The translations under genes were made by a program, and so were the position numbers. The notes under the pieces were generated by a model. That model searched no databases. It worked only from the letters and a program-made list of their open reading frames with translations, and was not told the DNA's origin. From Lepiota brunneoincarnata (taxonomy: Eukaryota; Basidiomycota; Agaricomycetes; Agaricales; Agaricaceae): a stretch of 64,000 nt of DNA. The stretch spans positions 2,418,001 to 2,482,000 of the forward strand of contig JAEBUN010000003.1 of NCBI GenBank assembly GCA_023014365.1, in the 5' to 3' direction. Shown one piece after another: positions 11,634-22,229 of the stretch; position 1 is the first letter of the stretch; every line of letters begins with the position of its first letter.

Positions 11634-13494
11634 TGAAATGCGGATTACTTTACAAGATTGAAAACGAAGTTTGTTAACAGGTTTGCTAATTCCGACTTTA
11701 TAAGTTCATGGGGGAGAGGTTGTCACAGATCTCCAGAAATATATTCAATTCTAGTGTTTTTAGGGTTTTGGTACATTATTCTCTTAGTCTCCAACTAGAC
11801 AGACAGTTGTTCTATCTGAATACAATGGGAACTTTGATGGTCGTTACTATATAATATGTTAACTAGTATCTTCACAATTTGATAAGTCAGGCAAAATGCA
11901 AGCTTTCGCAATCAGTGAACCTCCATAGACCTAGCAGACAACATGTTCTAATGGGCCCTAGCGTACTACATCCTTTTTTTTTGACAATACTGTAAAGTTA
12001 CACTACCCAGCAAGACAGGCTTTTGACAAGCTCCTGCAGTAAGTGTCTTTAAGCTAGTAGGCCTAGTGGACGGCGTTATCTAATGGGCCCTAGCACACTA
12101 CAGCTTCTGAACAAGGCAATAAAACTTTTATACTACTCAGCAAGACAGGCTTCTAGTGAGCTCCTGCAGTAAGTATCTTTAAACTAGATAGACCTAGTGG
12201 ACAGCGTTTTCAATGGGCCTTAGCATACTATGTTTGCTTCTCAATTAAACAGCTCTACAATTCAATGGTATACTTCTGAGGCAAGGCCTCTAAGAGGAAC
12301 CCAAAGAAACGAAGTTAGTGAACTTTCTACTTAGGAACAGAAGAGGCATAGCAACTTGTATTCAGTTCTCGAGTCAAGCAGAAGGGTCCATCAATATCTC
12401 AATCATTTCAAAGGGTCTGCTTTTAAAGAGTATAACTCTTTAAGTCTCTGGTGGTCTTATGACCAAAGAAAATTGTGTAAAACTGCTTTATATTCCTATC
12501 CTAATCGACCATACAATCAGGGGGGGAAATGGGCAAGCGGTTTCTTGCCTCCCATGTAATTTACAGATGAGTTGTTATAACAATATACAATTAACTTATG
12601 GGTATACCTGAAACAAGCCTTCAGTTTCATCATTTTATTGTCTTCTCATCATTTGGGAGCATCATTCTGGGAGTTCTGATATCAGTGACACCAATTTGCT
12701 CTCAGGGGCTTGCTCCCTAGGTGCCTGACTATTTATATCACAGCCAGCCAGGTTAGCAAGTTTCTCTGCTAACGTTTATCTATTGGTTTTATTTTATTCT
12801 TTGACTCTCCACACCTGAGTTTTCAACCCTAATGTTCTAAAGTCCACTTCCATAGTCTTCAGGTAGTAGACTAACACTCGAATTAATTAGCTTATTCTAT
12901 TCTTATCAATCTTCATTTTCTAGTTCATCATTTTTGATCTCTTTTTTGTTTCTATGAGGGGGCATCCTTCCCTGAGTACCCTCTGGGATACCCCCATTTG
13001 ATCCCTTAGGTTTCAATATCATCAGAACCATTCCAAGGGGACATTCTTGACAGGGCATTAGCTAATCCCTACATTCTTTTGTCAAGATTCACTCCCGGAC
13101 CTGTTTTTATGACTAGGTACCATCCTGATGACATAGGTGTTGCAACTTGTCCACTTTCTAGGGCAGAGGCAAAGAAATGGGTCTTTTGTGCAGTCATGAG
13201 TATCTTAACTAATATCTTAGTTAACACAGTATCAGATACAATGCTTGGGTACATTTATACCAGAGTCATTCTTCCATAGCCTTATCACCAATAAGTTAGT
13301 TAACATCACCTTTACTTGTCTGGGTGTTCTGGTTCTGTTTCTGAGATGTCCACCCTCACATATTTTAGATAGTATTCTAAATCTCTCGCACCCAGTGTCT
13401 GACCATGGCCATATACTGATATTATTCAGCAACAGAGAGTTAGTTACTTTATTAGCTAGTGATTTCACAAATGAAATGATTTTGCAGCATAACA
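11634..13494 (-). repeat. Solo LTR F, copy 1 (1861 bp)
   Basis: TG...CA ends (plus strand TGAAATGCGG to CAGCATAACA). It is an inverted copy of 61820-63682. Flanks are CCAT (11630-11633) and CTGT (13495-13498), which would both derive from CCGT by one CpG transition each. The minus-strand orientation is inferred from a TATAAATA box near 12740, matching 62577-62584 in copy 2. No coding potential recognised. Confidence 0.82.
11926..12240. repeat. Tandem repeat within LTR F (about 2.4 units of ~130 bp)
   Basis: Successive units share AATGGGCCCTAGC, CAGCAAGACAGGCTT and AGCTCCTGCAGTAAGT. Units begin at about 11926, 12059 and 12187; the third is partial. The inverted LTR copy carries the same array at about 63070-63390. 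Confidence 0.8.
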
Positions 13495-13690
13495 CTGTGA
13501 CAATGTGAAACCCTACCTCCACCCATATATAACAAAGTTCTAGCTTCTTTAGCAACACACTTTGATGTCATGAAGCAAGTTATTCAATCTGTCATAAAAC
13601 CAGATCAGCTTGTTGTCCAATATGGTAAAGTAACTTGTCCTGAAGGAGGTGATCTCATGATTGCCCGTGATTTGGTTGGGAAGTGAGAGG
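13495..13690 (+). pseudogene. Tnp2-like relic, middle part
   Basis: Right of the F LTR the segment LATHFDVMKQVIQSVIKPDQ, followed by a QYGKVTCPEGGDLM motif, is readable at about 13550-13670. It resembles the region before the C-terminus in fungal Tnp2-associated proteins. It is cut at about 13690 by a Tc1-like element. Confidence 0.6.
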
Positions 13691-14929
13691 ACAGTTTAAC
13701 AATAAACGAAAAATATTCCCACTGATCAACAACTCCACCCTACATTGCCAAAAATAGCTGGACAAAAGAATACTGTCCCTGAACTACGCTCCCTGATATG
13801 TCAAGGCATCAGGAGGGTATCCTGCTCGCGAAATTGCCAATTTCTTTGGAGTCCATATTTCCCACTGTCTATTGGGTTATCCATAGGCACAAAGAGCAGG
13901 GTCATCATGAGGATGCTCCCGGTCCTGGGAGACCTTCCTTATTGGATGACAGGGCAATGCGACACATCAAAATTGTGCTGGAGAGAAATAGACGCCAAAC
14001 TCTCCGCGAGATCACCCACACAATAAACACATTTCTCGACTCCCCTGCTCATCCCCACACTATCCGGCGTGCCAATTAGGTATCAATTGGGTCTTAGCCA
14101 ACACATTTCTGCAAAGAAACCATTTCTTAAGCCTTCCCATGTCAAAGCCAGGATGGTATGGGCAAGAGAATACGGAGGTGGATGGAGGAGGACTGGAGAC
14201 CATGTGATTTGGACAGATGAGGCTCTGTGGAGATTGGAAAGAGTTCAAAGGTGGTTTGGGTATGGAGGAGACCTGGTGAGAGGTACACAGAAAGGTGTTT
14301 AACCCCTACTTTCAAGTCTGGAAGACAGAGTCTTATGATATGGGGGTGCATGGGCACATGGAAAACTCGGTCCACTGGTTCGTATACCCAAGGGTGCAAG
14401 GACGGCTGCAGATTATATTAGCCTCATCCTTAGTGGACCATTATGGGATTTTTATGGGAATTTATCAGAGGAGAGGGGCAGGTAGCGGTGATGGAAGATG
14501 GAGCTCCAGTCCACCAGGCAAAGATACCCGACAATTCCGCAAATCCCATCTCATCAATGAGCTTCCACACCCAGCTCAGTTCACCAGACCTCAAATCCCA
14601 TCGAACATGTATTGGAGATACCTCAAAGTCAGGAATAAATGACCAAGCAGAAATCCCCCAAAACCTTGACAAACTTTGGGAGGCAATTCAGGAGGAGGGA
14701 GGATGATTGATATAAATTATATTAATGACCTGGTCAAGAGCATGCCCGATCGTGCTCAGGCAGTCCTATGAGGCCAAGGGCCACCATACAAAATATTAAC
14801 ATAATTTTAGATGCAGTGTGTGGTAGTGTAGTGAATATTTTAACGATTAATGCATTATTTGTCTTTGTTGTTTTCGCAAAACTTTTGTTACTGTACTGTA
14901 CAAGTGAGTGCTATTGCCCCTTCCTGTAT
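13691..14929 (+). mobile_element. Tc1/mariner element relic
   Basis: Inside the Tnp2 relic. The left end region (ACAGTTTAACAATAAACG) and the right end region (reverse complement ACAGTAACAAAAG) look like weak inverted repeats; exact ends and the TA duplication are not resolved. Reading across frames gives a Tc3-type helix-turn-helix (GRPSLLDDRAMRHIKIVL, NRRQTLREITHTIN), then catalytic blocks VIWTDEA, MEDGAPVHQ and NPIEH. The second Asp and the Glu are 34 residues apart (DD34E) once a 1-base insertion near 14600 is discounted. Several frameshifts: dead. Confidence 0.75.
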
Positions 14930-15290
14930 ATGATATCTGAATGCCCCCCATTCCAGTATATTCAACTTGTGGATTGGCATGCTCACCAAAAGAGAAGAAC
15001 ACCAGAATTCAGGCCATGCAATTTTTTTGGCCAACTAAAGCACATCCTTGTTTTGGAAATCCATCCACACCACAACTCAACTTAGCCACACCAATGACTG
15101 CTATCCTGGCACTTATTCACAGTGTCAAGGCAACACAAAAAAACAGCATTTATTATTACAGTTATAAAGATTGTGGTATTGATGAAGTTGTTGATCTAGG
15201 TACAGTGCAGTGTGTTGTTGGAAGGATATTAGACAGGGGTGACTAGGCCATTGTAGATCAAAGCCCTGATATGGAGATCCAGGTGGACTA
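14930..15290 (+). pseudogene. Tnp2-like relic, C-terminal part
   Basis: Readable segments are YIQLVDWHAHQKRRTPEFRP and FFGQLKHILVLEI (14955-15055), then DEVVDLGTVQCVVGRILDRG (15180-15240). They fit the C-terminal portion of the same Tnp2-associated family, so the Tc1 element split this gene. Confidence 0.55.
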
Positions 15291-17815
15291 AGGAATGGTT
15301 TACAAATTAATGCAATCAGAGCTGTGCTCCCAATCCATTTCAGTCATCCTGAGGTCAATGTGCATGCCAGGAAAATAGCTTTACTCACCGGATGATTATG
15401 TAGAATAACAGAACCTGTGTGACCAACCTGACCACATCTAGGGTTGATAATGGATTTGTCAGGAGAATATGTGGCATCCTGATTTTGCCTGTGGCCTACC
15501 TGTAGTCAAGAAAAACAAGGCACTGGGCACAACCTGTGCAGGTGCCACACATATCACCCCTCCCTATTTTATGGCCATTCAATTTGGACCAGGCAATGGA
15601 AACAACAAGCAACTCACATCAGAAGCTAGGTTGGGCCCCAGAAAATGTGGTAGCTGCCCATCAGCTCTTGTCCTGAACTAGCAAATATAAATGTGGTTGT
15701 GAAAGTTAATGAAAGGATTGATGGAAACTTTGGTTAGTATCTCTGTGAAGGGATATAGCATGGGGTGCCAGATACCTCATGTGATGGTGTTAGCATGGTG
15801 GGGATCCATGATGGGGCAACTTGTTTCTTGCTTGGCATACAAATCTGTTGCTCTCATCTATAAGAATATGGCTGCACAGCCACTTAGAGAGTGAACATGG
15901 GGTGGGGGAGTTAGCTCTGGTACTAGAACTTCCTATTCATTTAATGTTGAGGGCAGGTTGAAAATTTCTGATGTTTGACATTTGGCATGCAACTATACAT
16001 GAATGAAAATGTCAAGTAGATTCCCATACTGGCAATTCATAGGTCCAGCCCTGAAGAACAGTGACATGTTGCCTGGATGATTATGTGATACATGAACTTG
16101 AGCATTCTGTGACAACCACCCACCCACACTTATGCCATGTTCATATTGTCAAAGTTTTCCAAATGGCTTGTGAAATGATGAGTCCCCAACACATTCCTGG
16201 CAGAACATCCTCCTCAGCTGCGATGCCTTTCTCAAATTTAGACAGGTTGTAATACCAGTTTCCAGCTACTGTCAATGCTGAATAGTGTCAGCAGCGGAGG
16301 GACACTATGTGACCCAAAAGGGATGGTCCATGTGGCTCAACAAACCTGACCACTATGCATTCATATGACAAACCAACCTGAAATGAGATGGAAGGATGTG
16401 AACTGACACCTTGTCGCACCACACAGGAGAGACAGGTGCCTTGTGCAGACGAGGTTGTTGACCAAAGGCATTAGAACCTAAAGGTTGAAAATCCCCTGGA
16501 AGCATTTGGACCACATGCCTCAGAGAGCTTGAGGGGGGGCTTGTTGTTGTGAAAGGTTGATGTGAGTGGCAGCTAGCTTGAGTGCCTGCAAAGGCTTAGC
16601 TACAACATGCAGGTGCCATCTCATGGGTGACCACTTCACTTGACCCAACCTGATCATATCAAACCCAACTTGAGGGGGGGATATATTAATTCATCAAAGG
16701 GTAACAATGTAGTCATGCTGATCTGGGTGTGTGCCTTGTGAGCTTCCAGAATCAATCAGGATCTTAACAAAATACTGCAATGTTTGGATCCAGGCTTGGC
16801 TAGTTCCCTTGTACCTTGAGACAGGAGGAAACTGGTACCAACTACTACAGAGGAGTCGGAAAGATGTAAAGATGCCCCCACTTGGGAGCATCCTTCACTA
16901 TGGATGAGGGTACCTTGCAGGAATCCAACTGAACAGAACCAATGTCTATTCAAGGGGGGACTAAGGAACTTGACCCCTCTTAGTTACTACATACATGAGG
17001 TAGCAGATTCCAATAGATATCATGTTGAAGAAGTGCAAATCCTGGTGTAAGCCAGGTCTGTAGGCTTACAGTACATGTTTCACCCTTTACCCAGTCGATT
17101 CAACTGAAATCCCTCATCTATCTTCCAAAAAAGACATAAAAATACACCAAGATTTAAAGATACAACCCTGCAGATTGCCCTGACAGATCACCAGCCATAA
17201 TATTCAACCTCCTTCAGACTCTTCCCCCTGACCTTCCATTTTCCTCTGCTCTTGTAAAGCCATGCCCCTGGCAACTCACTACCATATCCATAAAGATGGA
17301 ATGTCAAAAAAGCATGATCATTGTGGAATGCTTGCACTGTCCAGTGGTCAGCAACTATTGGTGTCCAAGCTATGTTTCTGACCCCTAAATTTCCCTCCTC
17401 CATCAACTATCTAACTAATTTTGTTGATTACTCACATCAGGACCCATGCCACATCCCTATCTCCAAGAACTCCTGAAATCTTGTCCCTGAAGTCCACCAT
17501 CACTTTCCCCAGCACCCACCTTGCTTGTTTCCTGTCCTTCACACTTGGGTTTGTGTTTGCATTGTGTGAAAAGCCATAGTGGTATGTATGCATGGTGGCT
17601 GAGAGCTGTGATGGTAGCAGGGAGGAACTATGATGATGGACATGATGCCAATGACAAGCACATGTGACAGTGACAAGGTCACTCTATATTTCTCCTCACT
17701 CCATCCTAATTTACAGTTAGTGCTCTAGATGACATGACCTCCCTATTGTGTCTTTATACCTCAAACACACCTGTTCTGACATACAGTTTGATGTATGAAA
17801 CAGCCACAAATTTGC
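15291..17815. other. Unassigned 2.5-kb stretch
   Basis: No recognisable gene. Short open frames (15469-15681, 15709-15894, 16061-16252) have no family signature. Several isolated G runs next to T/A (near 16531, 16674 and 16957) resemble polypurine tracts, so this may be worn retrotransposon sequence, but no LTR pair was seen. Confidence 0.4.
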
Positions 17816-19127
17816 AGCTCTCTATACATACATTCGTCTGCTGGGGTGAAGTTGGTCCTCAAGCAGGTTGTAAAGTTGTCCCATGATTCCATAGCCAGGG
17901 ATTGTCCTGCTGGTGTTAGGGCATTCCTTTCATGGAGGTATTGTCTAGCCCAGGCTCAGGCATCTCCTAATTGCATTGTCAAGAGGACAAATAGGGTCCT
18001 GGCAAGATTGGTGTTGTAGGTAGTGGCATTGGCAAGTATGTATACTTCACATTGGAAGATCCAATCTTCAAATAGTCTTCTGGTTCCATTGAAGGCAATG
18101 GCTTTTAGGAGGCCTAGTTCCTTTGGGGTTTGGGTGGCCATTTGTAATTGTCCAGAGGGTGGTACTGGTACTGGTCCTGGTGGTTACAGGGGTTGTACAG
18201 GAGATGCCGGTAGGGCTAAGGGTTGCATAGGTGGAGGTAATGTGAGTGGTTGGGGATCAGGTTCTGATTCATTGTCATCTGTAATGTAGATGTCTGAGTT
18301 GTTTTCTACTGGTGGGGTTCTTCCTTGATTTACTGTGAATTTGTGGCATGTAAGTAAATCTTCTTCTGATTTGGTAAGTTCTCTTGGTTGCTTAAGAATG
18401 TATTCAAGTCTTGCAAGTTTGTAATTGTTTAAAGGATGTGCTTTAGCATGATATGCTTCAGCTTCAAGGCATTTCTTTTCTTCTTGTTTGTGGAATTCCT
18501 GTAATTCTTTTTCTTCTTGTAATCTTTGTCATTCTGCTAATTCAACAGCAAAGCTTGTCTGAGTGTGTGTAGATGTGGATGCATGTGGAGTGAGTGAGTC
18601 AAATGGTGATGGGGGGTAGAATGGGGCTGGTGTTTGAGTGGGTGTAGGGTTTCTTCTTGGATCAGGGTTTTGGATTCCTGGTCCTGAGATTCTGCTTCTT
18701 GATTTGGGAGGAGGGGGTGATGGAGTTTCTTGGGCTTAGAACTTCTTGGGAGGTATAGTAACAGTTGTCTAGTGATCAATTATCACTAGAAGAATGAAGA
18801 ATTGGGTGGCAATGATAGATATTCCTGAGTATAGGTTCCACAATCTGACAATGCAGCAGTGGCAGGGGCACATAATGCATTTGAGTTCTAGGGTAATTAT
18901 TCAGTAGGCAATGAGGGTAGTGGTGGAGGTGAAGACAAAAATGAGTAAGTAAGCCAGATCTTCTGGTGGGGAGAGATTGAGGGATGTAGCAATGGCTACA
19001 CAGAGAGGTGGTTTTCTTTCACATGTCATTTTGGACAACCAGAGTACCTCAACATGTTCAGTACATCAGCAGAGCAGAGTGGAGTAGAGGGCAAGCAAGA
19101 GATAAGCAGCAGAGTATCTTAGTGTTT
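17816..19127 (-). pseudogene. A copy 3: truncated Gag and leader
   Basis: Homologous to A copies 1 and 2 from the capsid start (segment TPKELGLLKAIAFNGTRRL at 18070-18140) back through the Pro-rich and charged N-terminal part to the leader. It is truncated inside the capsid at about 17816. It contains a version of the small two-helix ORF (about 18770-19060) with one TGA. Confidence 0.82.
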
Positions 19128-19951
19128 TGTTACCCAGATTAGGGGTTTACTCTTGAGTAGTATGGTGTTTGAGGCAAGATGTCTATACAGACTTGGTCAT
19201 GTCCTACTAGGCATGACTTAGAGATGATGGAGCACTATAGTCCAGCCAGTTTAAGGGCAAAGAGGTATAGGAGGCAAGAACTGTATAACACTAAGATAAG
19301 GATATATAGTGATGTACTATATCCTTTTATAATACTAAGTGTTGAAAATCAACAAGTCATGTTCATGACTAAGGTAAAGAAAAGGACAAGTAGGACCAAT
19401 GAAATGGTCACCAGGGCTCAAGTCTGTCAGGAGTAGAAGGGGAAGGGATAAATGAGAGTGATAATTTGGAGCATAAAGACAGTGGGTTTGAGTTGAGACA
19501 TGAAGTGGGTCCCTAGAACTAGAGAACTGAGGTGCAAGAGCACCTGAGCTTTATACTACCTAGAAGACAATTAGCTATAACTACTAGAATATGTTGCAAG
19601 GGGAGAAGAATGAGTATCTATGGGAACAAAGATGGAACTACACTAGAGGATGAGAGGGGCATTGTGCCACTGGGAAGCACAATGCCTCAGGGGTTGAGAC
19701 ATGTCAGGATCAATAGCACAATGGTGGGGAGGGAGCACACATGAAGTTCCACTCATGAGCATGTTTCCTCCCTCACAGTGTGGCTATGCTCCTGCTATAA
19801 TAGTCTAGACCAGGGTAATTGTGAGTCAGAGATAAGAGAATGAGGCATAAACTAAGTATAGTCCTTCTGATATACACTACTGATCATTTCATAGTGACAT
19901 GTGAATTCTAACTAAAAATAACTGTCCTTCTGATATGGAATTCTGATAACA
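19128..19951 (-). repeat. 5' LTR of A copy 3, split by solo LTR G
   Basis: The two LTR parts 19128-19342 and 19782-19951 rejoin at the duplicated GTGT to restore the AAGTGTGGCT of the other A LTRs. Right of 19951 the sequence enters an F LTR fragment. Confidence 0.88.
19343..19777. repeat. Solo LTR G (435 bp)
   Basis: TG...CA ends (TGAAAATCAAC to CCTCCCTCACA) with a perfect 4-bp duplication GTGT (19339-19342 and 19778-19781) inside the A LTR. No full element of this family is in the window. Confidence 0.82.
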
Positions 19952-20241
19952 GAGGCTCACTGATTGCAAAAGCTTGCATTTTGCCTGACTTATCAAATCA
20001 TGAAGATATTATTTAACATATTATACAGTAACAACTGTCAAAGTTCCCATTGTATTCAGATAGGACAACTGTCTGTCTAGTTGGAGACCAAGAGAATAAC
20101 ATACCAAAACCCTAAAAACATTAGAATTAAATATATTTTTGGAGATTTATGACAACCTCTCCCTCATGAACTTATAAAATTGGAATAAGTGAACTTGTTA
20201 ACAAACTCTGTTTTCAATCCTGTAAAGTAATCCACTTTTCA
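19952..20241 (+). repeat. LTR F fragment (3' end, copy 3)
   Basis: About 85-90% identical by eye to 63393-63682 and in the same orientation. Truncated on the left by A copy 3. Ends TTTTCA next to A leader sequence. Confidence 0.85.
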
Positions 20242-20356
20242 TTACTAAAAGAATGAAGAACTGGGTGGCAATGATGGATATCCCAGAGTATAGGTTCCAC
20301 AATCTGACAATACAGTAGTGGCAAGGGTACATGATGCATTTAAGTTCTAGGGTTAT
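20242..20356 (-). repeat. Fragment of A leader (copy 4)
   Basis: Matches 18783-18898 and 9670-9785 (segments GGTTCCACAATCTGACA and AAGTTCTAGGGT). Abruptly followed by the A copy 2 LTR at 20357. Confidence 0.8.
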
Positions 20357-20739
20357 TGTTACCCGGGTTAGGGGTTTGCTCTTGAGTAGCACGGGGTTTG
20401 ACACAGGATGTCTATACAGACTTGGTCCTGTCCTACTGAGTGTGACTTGGAGATGATGGAGCACTATAAGTCCAGCCAGTTATGGCAAAGAGGTATAGGA
20501 GGCAAGAACTTTATAACACTAAGATAAGGATACAAGGTATTGTACTGTATCCTTATATACTTCTAAGTGTGGCTGTACTCCCACTATAATAGTCCGGACC
20601 AAGGTAACTATGAGTCAGAGATAAGAAACATGAGGCATATGGTAATAATAGTCCTTCTGATGTACACTACTGATGGTTTCATAGTGACATGGGAATGTAG
20701 CTAAAAGTAACCGTCCTTCTGATAAGACTTCTGATAACA
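20357..20739 (-). repeat. 3' LTR of A copy 2 (383 bp)
   Basis: Plus strand TGTTACCCGGG to TTCTGATAACA, the same length as 50098-50480. Confidence 0.93.
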
Positions 20740-20777
20740 TTAGGTCTGTTCCTAGAGTTGTTTTCCATTACAACTTG

Positions 20778-22214
20778 CTAGTTTCCTTCCTCTGGGTATT
20801 TGGCTAAGTATTTTGGTTTGTAGTAATTGATTTGGGTTTGGTCAGTGGAGTCTGGTCTCGGGGGAATGATGGGAGAGAAAGGTGGAGTGGGGGTTCTGTG
20901 GAGATTGAGTACAGTGGCTGTTTCTGGGGATGGAGGTTGTCCTGGATATAAGATGTCATATAGGAGGCGTCTGAAATGGGGGCTTTCTATCCTTTCTTCT
21001 GGTGGGGTAGTTGGATTTTCTTCAGAAGGAACCACATGGTTCTCCTGTAATATTTGATTTGGCCATGTTGTTGTAGCATTCCTCGTAATAATCATCATTG
21101 GTGAGATTGATGTATCAATGGTGAGTTGTGGGAGTGGTCGAGGAATGGGTTGCAGGATTTCTGGAGTAGGGGGCATGTTGAGTCTTTTGATTTGGACATT
21201 CGGTCCATTTATGGCGAGGTTGGAAGACCGTGCAGTGGGGGCATCAGTATTTGATGCAGTTGTAGGAGTAGTGCCCTGGGGCATATTGTTTGCACCCGAG
21301 GCATGTGAATTGGGGGCAGTCCATGGCCCAGTGTCCTGTATGTCTGCATTGGATGCAGACTGATCTGTTGGTGGTTTGGGGGTTGGCTCACTTGTGAATG
21401 GGACTGGGGGAGTTCTGAACTGGGACATTGTTATTGGCGACGGTGTGGGTGGTGTTCTTGGTGGGGGTGAGAAGTCTGAAGGGATTTCTGATATTGGTGG
21501 GCTTTCCTCCCTTGTTGGGGATGGTGGTGATGATTGCGGCAGTGATCATCGTGGTAGTGGTGGGGATGGTTGTGGTGGGGGGCTGCGAGGTATGTACCTC
21601 ATTTCGTTTGGGTAGGTTCTTCGACACCTCTGACATGAGGCTCAATCTTGAGTGGAGAAGTTGCTCAAGTGACTCTGCCCAGATTGTACGCAGTAGCGAG
21701 AGCCTTAGTCTGTCATACGTGGTGGGTATAGTTGTACCAGAGTTGTCAGTCATATTCTGAAATTGAAGTGTGTTCCAATTTAGTTGTAAAGGCTCTGTTG
21801 GTGGCAGCCTCACACAGATCTCCATCAGAAGGGTGATCTGGTCCATATGATTGTACTCCAGCTGTATGGTATCTAAGGGAGGCAGCTGGGGTGGCTGTTG
21901 GTTCTGGGGTGTCATTGGGGTTGGGGGTTTTGTCTCTGAGAGAGGCATATGTTGCAGCGAAGGTGTGAGAGGGGGTGTAGGGAGACGGGGCCGGAATGGA
22001 AGTTGTCTGAAGTGCAGTATGTTTGACACTTGCATTGTTGATGATGATGATGGAAGATGATGAGGAAGTTGGTGAGGGTGTTGTTGAGAAAGGGGGAGTG
22101 GTTTGGGGGCAAGTGCGGTCGAGGTTCATGGGCATCTTTAAGTACGTCTGGTGTGGGAGCGGAGTTGTTTTTGGTAGGTTCTGGTGGGTTCCTGATCTTT
22201 CTGGAGAATTCCAT
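20778..22214 (-). pseudogene. ORF3 of A: zinc-knuckle protein downstream of integrase
   Basis: Sense ORF between the chromodomain and the 3' LTR. From high to low coordinates: a Pro/Ser-rich start; a helical domain (IQLEYNHMDQITLLMEI, then RLRLSLLRTIWAESLEQLL, 21650-21880); a TGA at 21388-21390; three Cys/His modules CIQCRHTGHWAMDC, CLGCKQYAPGHYSYNC and CPHCTVFQPRHKWTEC (about 21200-21360, with another TGA before the third); and, in a second frame open 21428-20778, a Pro-rich acidic tail ending KYLAKYPEEGN. The same architecture is in element B. Probably a nucleic-acid-binding accessory protein; its role is unknown to me. Confidence 0.68.
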
Positions 22215-22229
22215 GAGCTTCTTTATACT

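Noticed and set aside
11926..12240. Repeat array considered as CRISPR-like
   Set aside because: Units are ~130 bp, diverged, without short direct repeats and unique spacers, and the host is a fungus.
15469..15894. Two short plus-strand ORFs in the unassigned stretch
   Set aside because: About 60-70 codons each, no family signature and no intron signals linking them.
21118..21760. Gly/Val-rich plus-strand frames opposite A ORF3
   Set aside because: Reverse reading of Pro/Thr-rich ORF3; the minus strand has three Cys/His modules.
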